Origin: JALEFZ01 sp039820545
Lineage (GTDB): Bacteria; Bacteroidota; Bacteroidia; J057
Length of the DNA: 64,000 bases
Direction: 5' to 3'
NCBI GenBank assembly: GCA_039820545.1
Contig: JBCBPW010000005.1
Span: 101,087 to 165,086 of the forward strand
This document shows, piece by piece, positions 8,472 to 17,235 of this stretch; the first letter of the stretch is position 1, and each line of letters starts with the position of its first letter. Position numbers and translations under genes: made by a program. The notes below the pieces were generated by a model, which saw only the letters and a program-made list of their open reading frames with translations, had not been told where the DNA came from and searched no databases.

Positions 8472-9572
8472 CTATCGCATCCGCTTCTTGCGGTTACGGA
8501 TAAAGTCGGTAAAGATATATTCTCCTAGTCCTTCCAGGCTTGAGTAGAAGGCGCGGCCTTGATTCACTTCTGTAAATTCTTGTACAAACTCCACCAACCA
8601 AGAGTCGCGTGCAATCATGAAGGTCGTGATGGGAATCCTCAAGCGGCGGCATTGGGCAGCTAAGTTGAGGGTCTTGTTCAGGATCTTGCGGTCCAGCCCA
8701 AAGCTGTTCTTGTAGTAGCGCACCCCTTCTCGGATACAGGTAGGTTTCCCGTCCGTGATCATGAAGATCTGCTTATTAGAGGTCTTGCGGCGGCGGAGGA
8801 TGTCCATCGCCAGTTCGAGTCCCGCCACGGTGTTTGTGTGGTAAGGTCCGACCTGAAGGTAAGGCAGGTCTTTGACCTGGATCTGCCATGCATCGTTGCC
8901 GAAGACGATGATGTCAAGCGTATCTTTGGGATACTTGCGCATGATCAACTCCGAGAGTGCCATCGCTACCTTCTTCGCAGGGGTAATCCGATCCTCTCCA
9001 TACAAGATCATCGAGTGGGAGATGTCAATCATCAAAACTGTCGCAACGGTCGTTTTGTGCTCCTTCTCTCGTACACTCAGATCGTCCTGTGTCATCATGA
9101 AATCATCGATCCCGTGATTGATCTGCGCATTGCGGAATGATTCTGTAAAGGCAATATTTTCAATCGGATCACCAAACTCGAAGGCTTTCAGCTCACTCAT
9201 GGCTTCTTCACCTGTCCCGATATGGGGCGAACGGTGGTCTCCACGACCTGATCGCTTGAGCTTCCCGAAGATTTCTTCTAGCGAACGCTGACGGATGCTC
9301 TGCTCCGACTTACCTGTCATCTGGAAAGTCCCCGACATGGGTTCTTCTTCCTCGATGTATCCATTGCGCTTGAGATCTTCGATGAAGTCGCCCATTCCGT
9401 ACTCGTCATCTGTTAATCCATACTGACGATCGAGCTGATTCATCCAGTTCAGAGCCTCTGATACATCGCCTGATGTATAAGTCAACAGTTCTAGGAAGAC
9501 CTTGAGAAGTTTCTCGAACGGATCACCTCCATCAGAATTGGGTACATACTTACTAAATCTATATCCTTTCAT
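8472..9572 (-). CDS. vWA domain protein, partner type of MoxR-class ATPases
   Basis: The 366-residue protein has no signal peptide. The N-terminal 175 residues are acidic and helical. Residues about 175-360 form a vWA domain with the MIDAS sequence D183-I-S185-H-S187 and the ITDGKP motif, so it should bind a divalent metal and a partner. Proteins of this shape (CoxE or magnesium-chelatase-D type) usually work with a MoxR or ChlI-like AAA+ ATPase as a metal-insertion or protein-remodelling pair. No such ATPase is adjacent; the MoxR gene of this window lies 52 kb away. The role is therefore open. Confidence 0.75.
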   Translation of the reverse strand: MKGYRFSKYVPNSDGGDPFEKLLKVFLELLTYTSGDVSEALNWMNQLDRQYGLTDDEYGMGDFIEDLKRNGYIEEEEPMSGTFQMTGKSEQSIRQRSLEEIFGKLKRSGRGDHRSPHIGTGEEAMSELKAFEFGDPIENIAFTESFRNAQINHGIDDFMMTQDDLSVREKEHKTTVATVLMIDISHSMILYGEDRITPAKKVAMALSELIMRKYPKDTLDIIVFGNDAWQIQVKDLPYLQVGPYHTNTVAGLELAMDILRRRKTSNKQIFMITDGKPTCIREGVRYYKNSFGLDRKILNKTLNLAAQCRRLRIPITTFMIARDSWLVEFVQEFTEVNQGRAFYSSLEGLGEYIFTDFIRNRKKRMR

Positions 9573-9870
9573 GAATTCCTTCTTTGCCGAATGTGCTTGT
9601 ATAAATATAGGCTCCTACCTTGTCTTATAGGGTCTAATTGCCGACACCTAATGATAATGATCTGTGACAAGAGATTTTGCCTTCATCTATCCATTTCAAG
9701 ATACATAGAAAGAAACGAATGGAAATAGGATTTGTTAGGAGGGAATGTGTGATAACGCTCGAAAAGATTCTATAATATATCCAGTTGGGATACTTAGACC
9801 ATTTTTGGAACGATGAGAATCTAGCTAAAAGGCGCAAACTTTTCGCAGATTTGAGGTTTCAAACATGGTC

Positions 9871-10353
9871 TTAAAAGATATTAACCCAATCTTCGACCAT
9901 ATGCCCATTGTCCAGGTAGACAAGCAAAAGGTACTGTCCTTTGTCCATGTAGCGGCAATCGATGCCTAAGTCAGTGTAAGGGTTGGGGAAAGGATCTTTT
10001 TCGATGTACACAAGGCGTCCCATAGTATCGTATAGACGTACAGCTACAGGATAATGGGTTCCAGACGTGTTGAGACTGACGCGAATATGTTCTTGGTCAA
10101 AGGAAGTTGTGAACAGACCCTCGTTGGGCATAGACTGAAAAGTTTGTCCATCTGCGTGGTGGAAAGACTCGTGAACAGTTTGTGTATGCCCCTCTGTCGT
10201 CTGACAGGAGTTGAGCCAGAGGATGTTGCCTATTCCGAAGAGGATAAAGCCCCAAAGAACCCAAGCAGCTGACCTAGGAAGTGGATGGAATTCAACTTCT
10301 TTTTCAGAGTGAATGGAATCAGGGGTGCGATATGATAGGACACTACGAGCCAT
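9871..10353 (-). CDS. Membrane-anchored protein with type IX sorting-domain-like C-terminus
   Basis: This 160-residue protein starts with about 28 polar residues and then has one hydrophobic span (about 29-48) ending in NSC. Residues about 74-160 read like a type A T9SS C-terminal sorting domain: M-P-N-E-G-x-F in place of P-N-P-x-x-G, then VRLYDTMGRLVY, the D-x-x-x-x-x-G-x-Y-L-L-L-V step and a final VNIF strand. A normal T9SS cargo has a cleavable signal peptide and a large passenger domain. This one has a late internal anchor and almost no passenger. I see no partner in the neighbourhood. Confidence 0.65.
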   Translation of the reverse strand: MARSVLSYRTPDSIHSEKEVEFHPLPRSAAWVLWGFILFGIGNILWLNSCQTTEGHTQTVHESFHHADGQTFQSMPNEGLFTTSFDQEHIRVSLNTSGTHYPVAVRLYDTMGRLVYIEKDPFPNPYTDLGIDCRYMDKGQYLLLVYLDNGHMVEDWVNIF

Positions 10354-10775
10354 AATGATGGATGATGATTACAGAAGATTAATCAGGGGCTTTTTCAGTC
10401 ATAAAATTGAGAAATGTCTTTTATTTCATTTGTTTGATGCTATTCACTATCAAAAGTTTCTTCCTTTTATAGTTTTTTTGTCAATAAATTCAGGATATAA
10501 AATTCCCTTTTATTCTAGACGCAACAAATCAAACATTGTCACTTAGAATGTGAATAAATTTGGAAAAGACTTTGTGAGTGAATGGGGCTGTGAATGCCAG
10601 TAAAGAGATAACGTTTTATTACTTTTACTTACATTATTCTAAACGCAAAATTCTCTCCAATCGTTACCATATTCGTAATAAGTCAATGAATTCACGATTT
10701 TTCGGTAAACATTCTCCCCAGAACTGTATTAAAAATCCGAAACGACTGGAAGGAAAAGTGTAAGAACAACGACAA
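10354..10775. other. AT-rich intergenic region before dnaG
   Basis: This 422-base gap lies between the divergent sorting-domain-like gene and dnaG. It is strongly AT-rich. Two short ORFs inside it (10313-10546 and 10578-10763) have low-complexity products rich in Phe, Tyr, Lys and Ser that look like translated non-coding DNA. It presumably holds the promoters of both flanking genes; I cannot pick a confident box. Confidence 0.5.
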
Positions 10776-12773
10776 ATGGCGCGTATCCCCGAAAATATCG
10801 TTGAGCAGATTTACAATGCAATTGATATTGTAGAGGTCATCTCTGATTATTTGCCCCTCAAAAAGAAGGGCGCAAATTTTTGGGCGCTCTCTCCTTTTGC
10901 CAATGAAAAGACGCCCTCTTTTGCCGTAAATCCCGTAAAGGGGATCTACAAAGACTTTAGTTCGGGGAGAGGAGGAAATGCAGTGAATTTTCTGATGGAG
11001 CTGGAAGGTTTTACCTACGTGGAGGCACTTCGTCATCTCGCACAGAAATATGGGATTGAAATTGCGGAGGAGGAGGAAAGCCCCGAGCAGCGCCAAGCCA
11101 AAGATAAGCGGCAAAGTCTTTTCATCGTCAATGAATTTGCTGCGCGATGGTTTCAGGAGCAACTCAAAGAAACGGAGGAAGGGAAAAGGATTGGACTTTC
11201 TTATTTCAAAGAGAGAGGGCTACTCGATCATACCATTGAGAAATTTCAGCTGGGGTACTCCCCTGAAGCTTGGGAGGCCTTTGCGCATGCCGCCTCAAAA
11301 AAGCAATACAAGGAAGAATATCTTACGGAGCTAGGACTGGTGAGTAAGTCCGAGAAGACGGGTAAACTCTACGACAGATTTCGCGAACGTGTGATGTTTC
11401 CCATCTGCAATCCGATGGGGAAGGTGGTGGGATTTGGAGGGCGTATCCTAGGCAAACGAAAGGATGTCGGGAAATACATCAACTCGCCCGAATCTCCGAT
11501 CTACCATAAGAGCCAAGTGCTCTACGGCATGCACCTCGCCAAGAAAGCGATCCGAGATCAAGATGTGTGCATCCTGACGGAGGGCTATATGGATGTCATC
11601 CTCCTCCATCAAAATGGCGTTGAAAATACCGTCGCCTCCTCAGGGACCGCCCTCACGGTAGAACAAGTCCGCCTCATTCGTCGCTTCACGAAAAATGTCC
11701 TCATGATCTATGATGGGGATCCTGCGGGAATCAAGGCAGCCATGCGGGGCATCGACATTCTGATCAAAGAAGACATGCAGGCCAAGGTGCTTATTCTCCC
11801 AGATAAGCACGATCCCGATTCCTACATTCGTGCTTATGGGGCGCAAGGCTTTCGCGATACGATGGAGAAGGAAGCTTTGAGCTTCGTAGACTTCAAGATG
11901 CGGGTGCTGGCAGAGGGGAAGAATGTCAATGACCCTGAAGTGCAGGCAGGCATCATCAAGGGGGTGGCAGAAACACTGGCTTTCATTCCAGATCTGATCC
12001 AACGGCAGATGTATATCCGATCGGTCGCACAGCGCGTGGACATCACAGAGGCATTGATGACGCATGCGGTGGACGAAGCACGCAAGGAGGTCGGGAAGTT
12101 TGAGGCGCGGGAAAAGCGACGGGAGGAAGCGCAGAAAAAACGTGAGGCGCCCGCAGAGGTCAAGGAGCTCAAATCATTTGAGCAGTTGGAGTTGGCGAAG
12201 CAGGAGGCAGAGCTACTACGCGTGATGGTCAATCACTTTGACAAGACCTTCCCTGAGGAGGAGGGACCTGCGGAGGATGAAGAAGGAAATCCCATCGAGT
12301 ACGAGCATATTTTCCTTATGGATTATCTCATGGATGAGTTAGAAGATTTGACTTTTGAGAATCAAACCTATGAGAAGCTGAAAAATGAGTTATTCAAAGA
12401 GTTTGATGAAAAGGAGACCATTAACCTGCACCAGTATCTCAACCATCCAGATGTCAGTATTACACGTTTGATTTCTACTTTATTGACAAGCCCAGATACC
12501 TCTCCTTTTTGGAAGAAGGTGCGTGCAGATATTTCTTTTGATGGCAATATCAAGAAGGTGGTTCAAGGTGCAGTCTATCATTATAAGTCACGCAAAGTGG
12601 AGCAACTCATCCAGCAGTGTAAAAATCAACTGAAGGAAGCACAAGAAAATCGAAACGAGGAGGCACTGGACAAGCTGCTGACGCAAAGTATGCTCCTCAT
12701 CGAGATGCGGAAGGAGATCCACCAAAAACTTGGTACTGAGGGGGCGATCCGTGGGACGGATGCACGATTGTAG
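10776..12773 (+). CDS. dnaG: DNA primase, zinc-ligand-less form
   Basis: DnaG makes RNA primers for replication with the DnaB helicase. It is 665 residues, as usual. The N-terminal CHC2 zinc domain fold is recognisable (NFWALSPF, NEKTPSFAV, YKDFSSGRGGNAVNF). However, the ligands expected in the Cys-x2-His ... Cys-x2-Cys pattern are Ser, Ala, Asp and Ser here. The catalytic core follows, with the TOPRIM acid in EGYMD (E269) and the DGD acids (D313, D315), all intact. A charged linker leads to a C-terminal helicase-binding region. The ATG at 10776 begins MARIPENIVEQI, a normal start. A single-gene unit convergent with the next gene. Confidence 0.95.
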   Translation: MARIPENIVEQIYNAIDIVEVISDYLPLKKKGANFWALSPFANEKTPSFAVNPVKGIYKDFSSGRGGNAVNFLMELEGFTYVEALRHLAQKYGIEIAEEEESPEQRQAKDKRQSLFIVNEFAARWFQEQLKETEEGKRIGLSYFKERGLLDHTIEKFQLGYSPEAWEAFAHAASKKQYKEEYLTELGLVSKSEKTGKLYDRFRERVMFPICNPMGKVVGFGGRILGKRKDVGKYINSPESPIYHKSQVLYGMHLAKKAIRDQDVCILTEGYMDVILLHQNGVENTVASSGTALTVEQVRLIRRFTKNVLMIYDGDPAGIKAAMRGIDILIKEDMQAKVLILPDKHDPDSYIRAYGAQGFRDTMEKEALSFVDFKMRVLAEGKNVNDPEVQAGIIKGVAETLAFIPDLIQRQMYIRSVAQRVDITEALMTHAVDEARKEVGKFEAREKRREEAQKKREAPAEVKELKSFEQLELAKQEAELLRVMVNHFDKTFPEEEGPAEDEEGNPIEYEHIFLMDYLMDELEDLTFENQTYEKLKNELFKEFDEKETINLHQYLNHPDVSITRLISTLLTSPDTSPFWKKVRADISFDGNIKKVVQGAVYHYKSRKVEQLIQQCKNQLKEAQENRNEEALDKLLTQSMLLIEMRKEIHQKLGTEGAIRGTDARL

Positions 12774-12851
12774 GAATGCGAAGTAAGTTCCTGGACATGA
12801 GAAATAGGGTAATAGAAAATGATCCTGTAGTCTAGGGTTGAAACCACTAGC

Positions 12852-12917
12852 CTATATGATGTCACCCTTTCAGGGTTCAAAGCTAATTCATTGTCCTGAA
12901 GGGACAATGTCATATAG
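12852..12917. repeat. 66-bp palindromic element, REP/MITE-like
   Basis: The element is bounded by an 8-base terminal inverted repeat, CTATATGA at 12852 and TCATATAG ending at 12917. Inside are two perfect hairpins: ACCCT-TTC-AGGGT at 12864-12876, and an 8-bp stem CATTGTCC / GGACAATG at 12889-12909 with a 5-base loop. It lies in the gap between the convergent dnaG and secreted-protein genes, a typical place for intergenic palindromic elements. No second copy was found in this window. Confidence 0.5.
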
Positions 12918-12971
12918 CATATGGAGTTTAGTCCTATGCTTAAAGTACGTGACGCATAATCCCCGTTCCCT

Positions 12972-13014
12972 AAAAAAGAAAAAGGTCAAACGCCCTATTC
13001 AGACGCTCGACCTT
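12972..13014 (-). terminator. Rho-independent terminator of the secreted-protein gene
   Basis: Read on the minus strand, a 13-bp stem with several G-U pairs (AAGGTCGAGCGTC with GGCGTTTGACCTT) has a short loop. It is followed by TTTTTCTTTTTT. It lies 24 bases after the stop codon at 13038. Confidence 0.8.
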
Positions 13015-13037
13015 CTGTTGTTTATATCAAATGAGCC

Positions 13038-13964
13038 TTACCGCAGCTTTCCAAATAGCTTATTCACACGGAGGATCGCATCATCAATCGGCTTTGTATC
13101 TTCCTCGTTTTGTGCCTCAACAGCCTTACTCATGGCTTTCCAATCCTTGATCGTCAGGCTGCCATAATCGTCGGTTTTGGCATGGTAGAGGATGTGTCCT
13201 GATTCGGAATCGATGGCCCATAGTTCTTTTTTACGAGGGTCGATATGGAACCAAGCGGTGCCTGTTTGCTGCTGATCAATCATCTTACCGATGCTGTCTG
13301 TGGAAACCATTTCTACGGGATATGGATAGGCTTTGCGAACTTTTTCTATGCTTAAGTCTTTGCCGAGATCTTCTTTTGTGAGGTAAAGGGTCTTCTGACT
13401 GAGGTCCTGATTGTATTGATTTTGCCACTGGTCCAAGAGGGGAGGAAAATAATCCTCATCGATGAACTTAACTGTATCCAAGAAGCTCATGTAGTGGTGC
13501 ATAACCTGAAGGAGTCCTGGGAGTTTGTATGCGATGTCTTGTGTCTGCTCTACTTTGGACAGATGAAACTGAGAGATGGCGAAATGCCCTCCATAGTTGG
13601 CCCAATCTCCTCCTCTCCCTGAGGGGAAAATGGAAAGGTGATTTCTTTGAATTAAGCGTCCTCTGCCACGAATCTTTTGGGAGTTGTCTCTTACCAGCAT
13701 GGCGTATTCGTCTTCGCTTGCGAGCTTGATCAAGTCTTGCTCAGGGACAAACTTAAAAGGTGTGATCTTCCAGTATTTTTCAATATTGGTGCGAATGATG
13801 TCATTGTACAGACTGTCTTCTTCGTATAGTGCGACCAATAATACTTCTTCTTTAATGCTTTCATAGCGCTCAAAAGAGAGTCGCGCTCCATTTTGTGCAC
13901 AAAGCTGACAAGACAGTAGAACGAAGAGCCCAAGGATGAATCCAGACTGTAAAGAGCGAAACAT
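13038..13964 (-). CDS. Secreted protein, unknown function
   Basis: The 308-residue product has a signal peptide (hydrophobic FILGLFVLLSCQL) ending in C-A-Q at about residue 24, so it is exported to the periplasm or outer membrane. The mature protein is mixed alpha/beta and rich in charged residues. Its first part (EVLLVALYEEDSLYNDIIRTNIEKYW) resembles the N-terminal pattern of Bacteroidota proteins that work out a residue-level response, but I recognise no domain. It is transcribed alone, with its own terminator and a 323-base upstream region. Confidence 0.7.
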   Translation of the reverse strand: MFRSLQSGFILGLFVLLSCQLCAQNGARLSFERYESIKEEVLLVALYEEDSLYNDIIRTNIEKYWKITPFKFVPEQDLIKLASEDEYAMLVRDNSQKIRGRGRLIQRNHLSIFPSGRGGDWANYGGHFAISQFHLSKVEQTQDIAYKLPGLLQVMHHYMSFLDTVKFIDEDYFPPLLDQWQNQYNQDLSQKTLYLTKEDLGKDLSIEKVRKAYPYPVEMVSTDSIGKMIDQQQTGTAWFHIDPRKKELWAIDSESGHILYHAKTDDYGSLTIKDWKAMSKAVEAQNEEDTKPIDDAILRVNKLFGKLR

Positions 13965-14287
13965 AGGAAAAGTTTTTTTACAGGTTATTTTTATGATTGT
14001 AATAAACGCCTTTTCCTCCTAATTGTGACCGCATTTCGGCTGGCTGTTATTTTCGCCCCATTTTTGGTGATATACGTCGATTAATGGGAAGGTATTTTGT
14101 TCGTTTTTCGCAATATGTCAATGAAAGAGTTTTTCAGTAAGATGGTATTTTTTACGAAAAAATGAAAATTGCAATTGATGTGTAATACGAAATATGGCTT
14201 TCTGGGTACAAATGGATCAGACATGCCTCGATTTGTGGCTAAATACGAAAAGTTGGAATTCTTTGATTTTCGTATAAAAGATGAATG
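13965..14287. other. Upstream region of the secreted-protein gene
   Basis: This 323-base AT-rich gap lies between the start of the secreted-protein gene and the stop of the transporter gene, both on the minus strand. It must contain the promoter of the former and the end of the latter. I see no ORF, repeat or convincing hairpin. Confidence 0.4.
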
Positions 14288-15172
14288 TTAGGATTTTCGA
14301 TTGACAAGCCAAACACCTATTAAAATGACGAGTATTCCCACAAACTGCCCCAGTGTAAAAGCCTCTCCATCTATCAATCCCCAACCCAAGGCTACAAGTG
14401 GAATGAGATAGGTCACAGAAGCAGCAATGATGGCATCTGTCATTTGGATCAATTGATAAAATAAGATAAGTGAAAGCGCAGTGCCAATCGCTCCCAGTAG
14501 TGCGATGTAACCAAAAGAAGCCCATGCCAGTGAATCTTCTGTAAAGATGGGGCCGATATCGCTAAAGAATAAGAGGTAGGCAGCGTAGGGAATAGCGACG
14601 AAGGAAAGTGCAAATCCACTTGCAAGTGTCGAGGGGGTTTCGTTGAGGTACCTTTTCATCATAATTGTACTCAGCCCGTATCCCATTGTAGCCAAAACGA
14701 CCATACCCGAATAGAATAGATTGTCAAAGGGATCGAACTCCCCTCCTCTCATCATCGTCAGCAAAAGTGCCCCTGCAAATCCCAAGGAAATCCCAATGGC
14801 TTGACGGAGCTTGACCTCTAGATTGAAGAAAAGTAGGCCAAATATCAAGACAAAAAGTGGACTCAGTGAATTCAGTACGCCTGCTGTGCCACTGTCGATA
14901 TATTTTTCTGCCAAAGGGAAAAGGAAAGCAGGAATCCCATTGCCGATGACGCCCACCAAGAGGATGTATCGCCATGATTTCGGGGGGACATCTTTGATTC
15001 TATGTAGGATAAAAGGGAGGACTGATAAAGAAGCGATGACAATCCTGAGAGCAGCGACTTGCATAGGAGAAAATGCTTCTAGTCCCTTTTTCATCAAAAT
15101 GAAAGAGCTTCCCCACGTCAAAGCCAAAAAACCAAAAATAAACCACGCAAATTTTTTATTCATAGCCATCAA
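14288..15172 (-). CDS. EamA/DMT family transporter
   Basis: This 294-residue inner-membrane protein belongs to the drug/metabolite transporter superfamily. It has ten predicted spans arranged as two EamA repeats of five. The first repeat begins with FLALTWGSSFILMKKGLEAFSP, a very typical EamA start, and includes ALRIVIASL. The second repeat ends in LGQFVGILVILIGVWLVNRKS. Such carriers export amino acids, nucleosides or small metabolites, but the substrate cannot be read from sequence. Several ATGs occur at the start (MMAM); the first is used. tadA lies 67 bases upstream on the same strand. Confidence 0.9.
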   Translation of the reverse strand: MMAMNKKFAWFIFGFLALTWGSSFILMKKGLEAFSPMQVAALRIVIASLSVLPFILHRIKDVPPKSWRYILLVGVIGNGIPAFLFPLAEKYIDSGTAGVLNSLSPLFVLIFGLLFFNLEVKLRQAIGISLGFAGALLLTMMRGGEFDPFDNLFYSGMVVLATMGYGLSTIMMKRYLNETPSTLASGFALSFVAIPYAAYLLFFSDIGPIFTEDSLAWASFGYIALLGAIGTALSLILFYQLIQMTDAIIAASVTYLIPLVALGWGLIDGEAFTLGQFVGILVILIGVWLVNRKS

Positions 15173-15239
15173 GCATTCTGCAAATAAGACGCAAGATGAA
15201 GCTTTTCTCTGAGTTTTTGTGTGTGATATATGAGGGGTT

Positions 15240-15686
15240 TCATGTGTTACGTCTTCGACGAAAAAAATCCTGCATCAGCGCGCTGCACTCGTATTCCATG
15301 ACACCACGTGAGATCTGGGTTTTGGGATGGAGGAGAGAGGGAGTATGACGCGAAAAGCCCGACTTGGGCTCAGATGCCCCATAGACCACTCGTCCGATCT
15401 GTGCCCACTTCAGGGCACCTGCGCACATAGGGCAGGGCTCCACCGTCACAAAGAGGGTACAGTCTTTGAGAATGCGACTCCCTAGATAATCACAGGCGGC
15501 TGTGATCGCAAGTACCTCGGCATGTGCCGTAGGGTCTTGGAGACGCTCAGTCTGATTGTAGCCCCGCCCGATGATCATATGTTCTGAAACAATGACAGCA
15601 CCAATAGGTACCTCGTTTTCTTCGTAGGCACGCTCGGCTTGCAAGAGTGCTTGCCGCATGAAATGATCATCTGTCAAGAATAACAT
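15240..15686 (-). CDS. tadA: tRNA(Arg) adenosine-34 deaminase
   Basis: TadA converts A34 of tRNA-Arg(ACG) to inosine. The product is 148 residues from the ATG at 15686. The earlier ATG at 15716 adds ten residues (MTYEKSSLRL). The later start is preferred because it places the catalytic H-A-E (His55, Glu57) almost exactly where the E. coli enzyme has it (57 and 59). The zinc cysteines are in PCPMCAGAL, and VPIGAVIV precedes them as in the family. A four-copy heptanucleotide repeat lies between the start and the upstream maf gene. Confidence 0.93.
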   Translation of the reverse strand: MLFLTDDHFMRQALLQAERAYEENEVPIGAVIVSEHMIIGRGYNQTERLQDPTAHAEVLAITAACDYLGSRILKDCTLFVTVEPCPMCAGALKWAQIGRVVYGASEPKSGFSRHTPSLLHPKTQISRGVMEYECSALMQDFFRRRRNT

Positions 15687-15749
15687 AAGTCTCAGAGAAG
15701 ATTTTTCATAGGTCATCTTTCACGATGTGCTGTCTGCTTGATTCACTTG

Positions 15750-15777
15750 AACAATGAACAATGAACAATGAACAATG
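15750..15777. repeat. Four-copy perfect 7-bp tandem repeat (AACAATG)
   Basis: AACAATG is repeated four times without error. It lies in the 99-base gap between the stop of maf and the likely tadA start, 64-91 bases upstream of that ATG. It is a simple-sequence tract able to change length by slippage. It is intergenic, so a change would alter spacing but not a reading frame. Confidence 0.85.
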
Positions 15778-15785
15778 CCTCTTGA

Positions 15786-16364
15786 TTAAGCTTCAAATTG
15801 GATCAGCTCTGCGTATAGTTTGGCTGTTGGGAGTCCCATGACGTTGAAGTAATCGCCCTCGATTCGGGTGACACCGATCATGCCGATCCACTCTTGGATG
15901 CCATAAGATCCTGCTTTGTCAAAAGGCTCGTATTTTTCGATGTAGTAGTTGATCTCAGAATCATTGAGTCGACGAAATGTCACATAGGTCTCTTCTGAAA
16001 AACTCTTAAACCGCCCTTCGTGAAACAAGGTGACCCCTGTGATGACGGTATGGGTACGGCCCGACAACCTTTTCAGCATTTTGTAAGCCACCTCTGCGTC
16101 TGCAGGTTTCCCCATGATCTTATCCTCCAGAGCTACAAGGGTATCCGCTGTAATGACTAAGTTGTTTGCTGCAACATCATCGTAGGCTTTCGCCTTGTTT
16201 TCGGATACCATGACAGCTACCGCACGTGGATGGACGTCTTCAGGGATGTATTCATACACATCTCTTGTGAATACTTCAAACTCCAAACCCAGACTGGAAA
16301 GCAAATCATGGCGACGAGGAGAGTTGGACGCTAGAACAATAGGCGCTTTTACATTTATACTCAT
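15786..16364 (-). CDS. maf: Maf-like nucleoside triphosphate pyrophosphatase
   Basis: Maf proteins hydrolyse non-canonical or excess nucleoside triphosphates (dTTP/UTP or m7GTP types) to the monophosphate and pyrophosphate, acting as house-cleaning enzymes. The product is 192 residues, the family length. The SNSPRR motif is at residues 13-18, and ENKAKAY, the ADTLVAL motif with the catalytic acid, GKP and the SGRTHTVITGV stretch follow. GSYGIQEWIG and GDYFNVMGLP are typical of the YhdE (dTTP/UTP) branch. It lies upstream of tadA on the same strand. Confidence 0.92.
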   Translation of the reverse strand: MSINVKAPIVLASNSPRRHDLLSSLGLEFEVFTRDVYEYIPEDVHPRAVAVMVSENKAKAYDDVAANNLVITADTLVALEDKIMGKPADAEVAYKMLKRLSGRTHTVITGVTLFHEGRFKSFSEETYVTFRRLNDSEINYYIEKYEPFDKAGSYGIQEWIGMIGVTRIEGDYFNVMGLPTAKLYAELIQFEA

Positions 16365-16559
16365 GCTGCAAATCTATATGCCCTTATCCAGAAAGTGAAA
16401 TATATAGTAGAAGTCATATAATTCTGTTTATCAAGGATGATGAGAGATACGGCTTCTTTTTCCACGAGTATTTGACATTTTGTCTTCACTTTTTATCCTT
16501 CAAGTCGTCTAGTTTTATTGAATTTTTCTCCATGTATGGAGACCTCATGCGATACCGCC

Positions 16560-17083
16560 ATGATGTTCAAACATTTTTTCATCCTTTTTATACTTGCTTT
16601 ACTCTCGTTTTCCTGCCATTCAGAGAGGGTTTATCCAGACCTCTGTGATGAGTTCAGGTGTGAGTTTATTTTTGAAAAAGACTGGGAGACTTTTTCCTAT
16701 GATTTAAATGGAAAAGAAATCATGAGTCGCCGTCCTGGAGCAGGGAGCATGTTTGAATATGTACAATGGGAGAAGACGGCGAGGAATCCAGAGAATACCC
16801 ACTTTGAAACCATTCAGTTTGGAATTCCTGAAGGTGTGAAGGCGTTTACGTACGAGGGTAAAGCATTGAAAACCATTGGACTGCATTGGATAATGATTGT
16901 ATATGCCCCAACTTGCTGATAGATTTTAGCTATGTCCCGATCACACAAGGCGTAGTTCGAAGATTCGAAGTCCAAGAAGGAATATGGGAAATCTACATGG
17001 ATGTACAGTTTGAGCTTGGTCAGATTATAAGGGAGGTCAATATTTCTCAACGCTTTGTATCAGGGAAACTCTCTGGTTGGTAA
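16560..17083 (+). pseudogene. Lipoprotein gene interrupted by a frameshift
   Basis: The first frame opens at the ATG at 16560, or 16563. It has a lipoprotein signal peptide (FFILFILALLSFSC, lipobox LSFSC) and runs to a TGA at 16917-16919 with a short odd ending. The minus-one frame is open from 16862 to 17083 and continues with similar composition (FSYVPITQGVVRRFEVQEGIWEI), ending naturally at TAA. The two pieces together give a protein of about 170 residues. The shift must fall between 16862 and 16919. No canonical slippery heptamer is seen there, so a mutation or sequencing error is likelier than programmed recoding. The function is unknown. Confidence 0.6.
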
Positions 17084-17235
17084 TGATCTAAGTGAGTGAA
17101 ACTTCCTCCTCTTTATGTAAGTGCTATAATTCATCCAAATAGACAAACAAATCTCACCCTAGGTATTCAAACAAGTCATGGACTTAATAGTAGATAAAAC
17201 GTAAATAGCCAGCCGAAACATCTCAATATTTGTTT

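Noticed and set aside
9634..9837. 67-codon minus-strand ORF before the vWA gene
   Set aside because: No domain, no clear start context, and an Ile/Ser/Phe-rich composition expected of AT-rich intergenic DNA.
10313..10763. Two short ORFs upstream of dnaG
   Set aside because: Both lie in strongly AT-rich DNA, one overlaps the neighbouring gene's start, and their products look like translated non-coding sequence.
15750..15777. CRISPR-like or phase-variation array
   Set aside because: A 7-base unit without spacers is not CRISPR, and an intergenic tract before a normally essential gene is a poor case for on/off switching.
16862..16919. Programmed minus-one frameshift in the lipoprotein gene
   Set aside because: No X-XXY-YYZ heptamer was seen in the overlap window; simple mutation or sequencing error explains it better.
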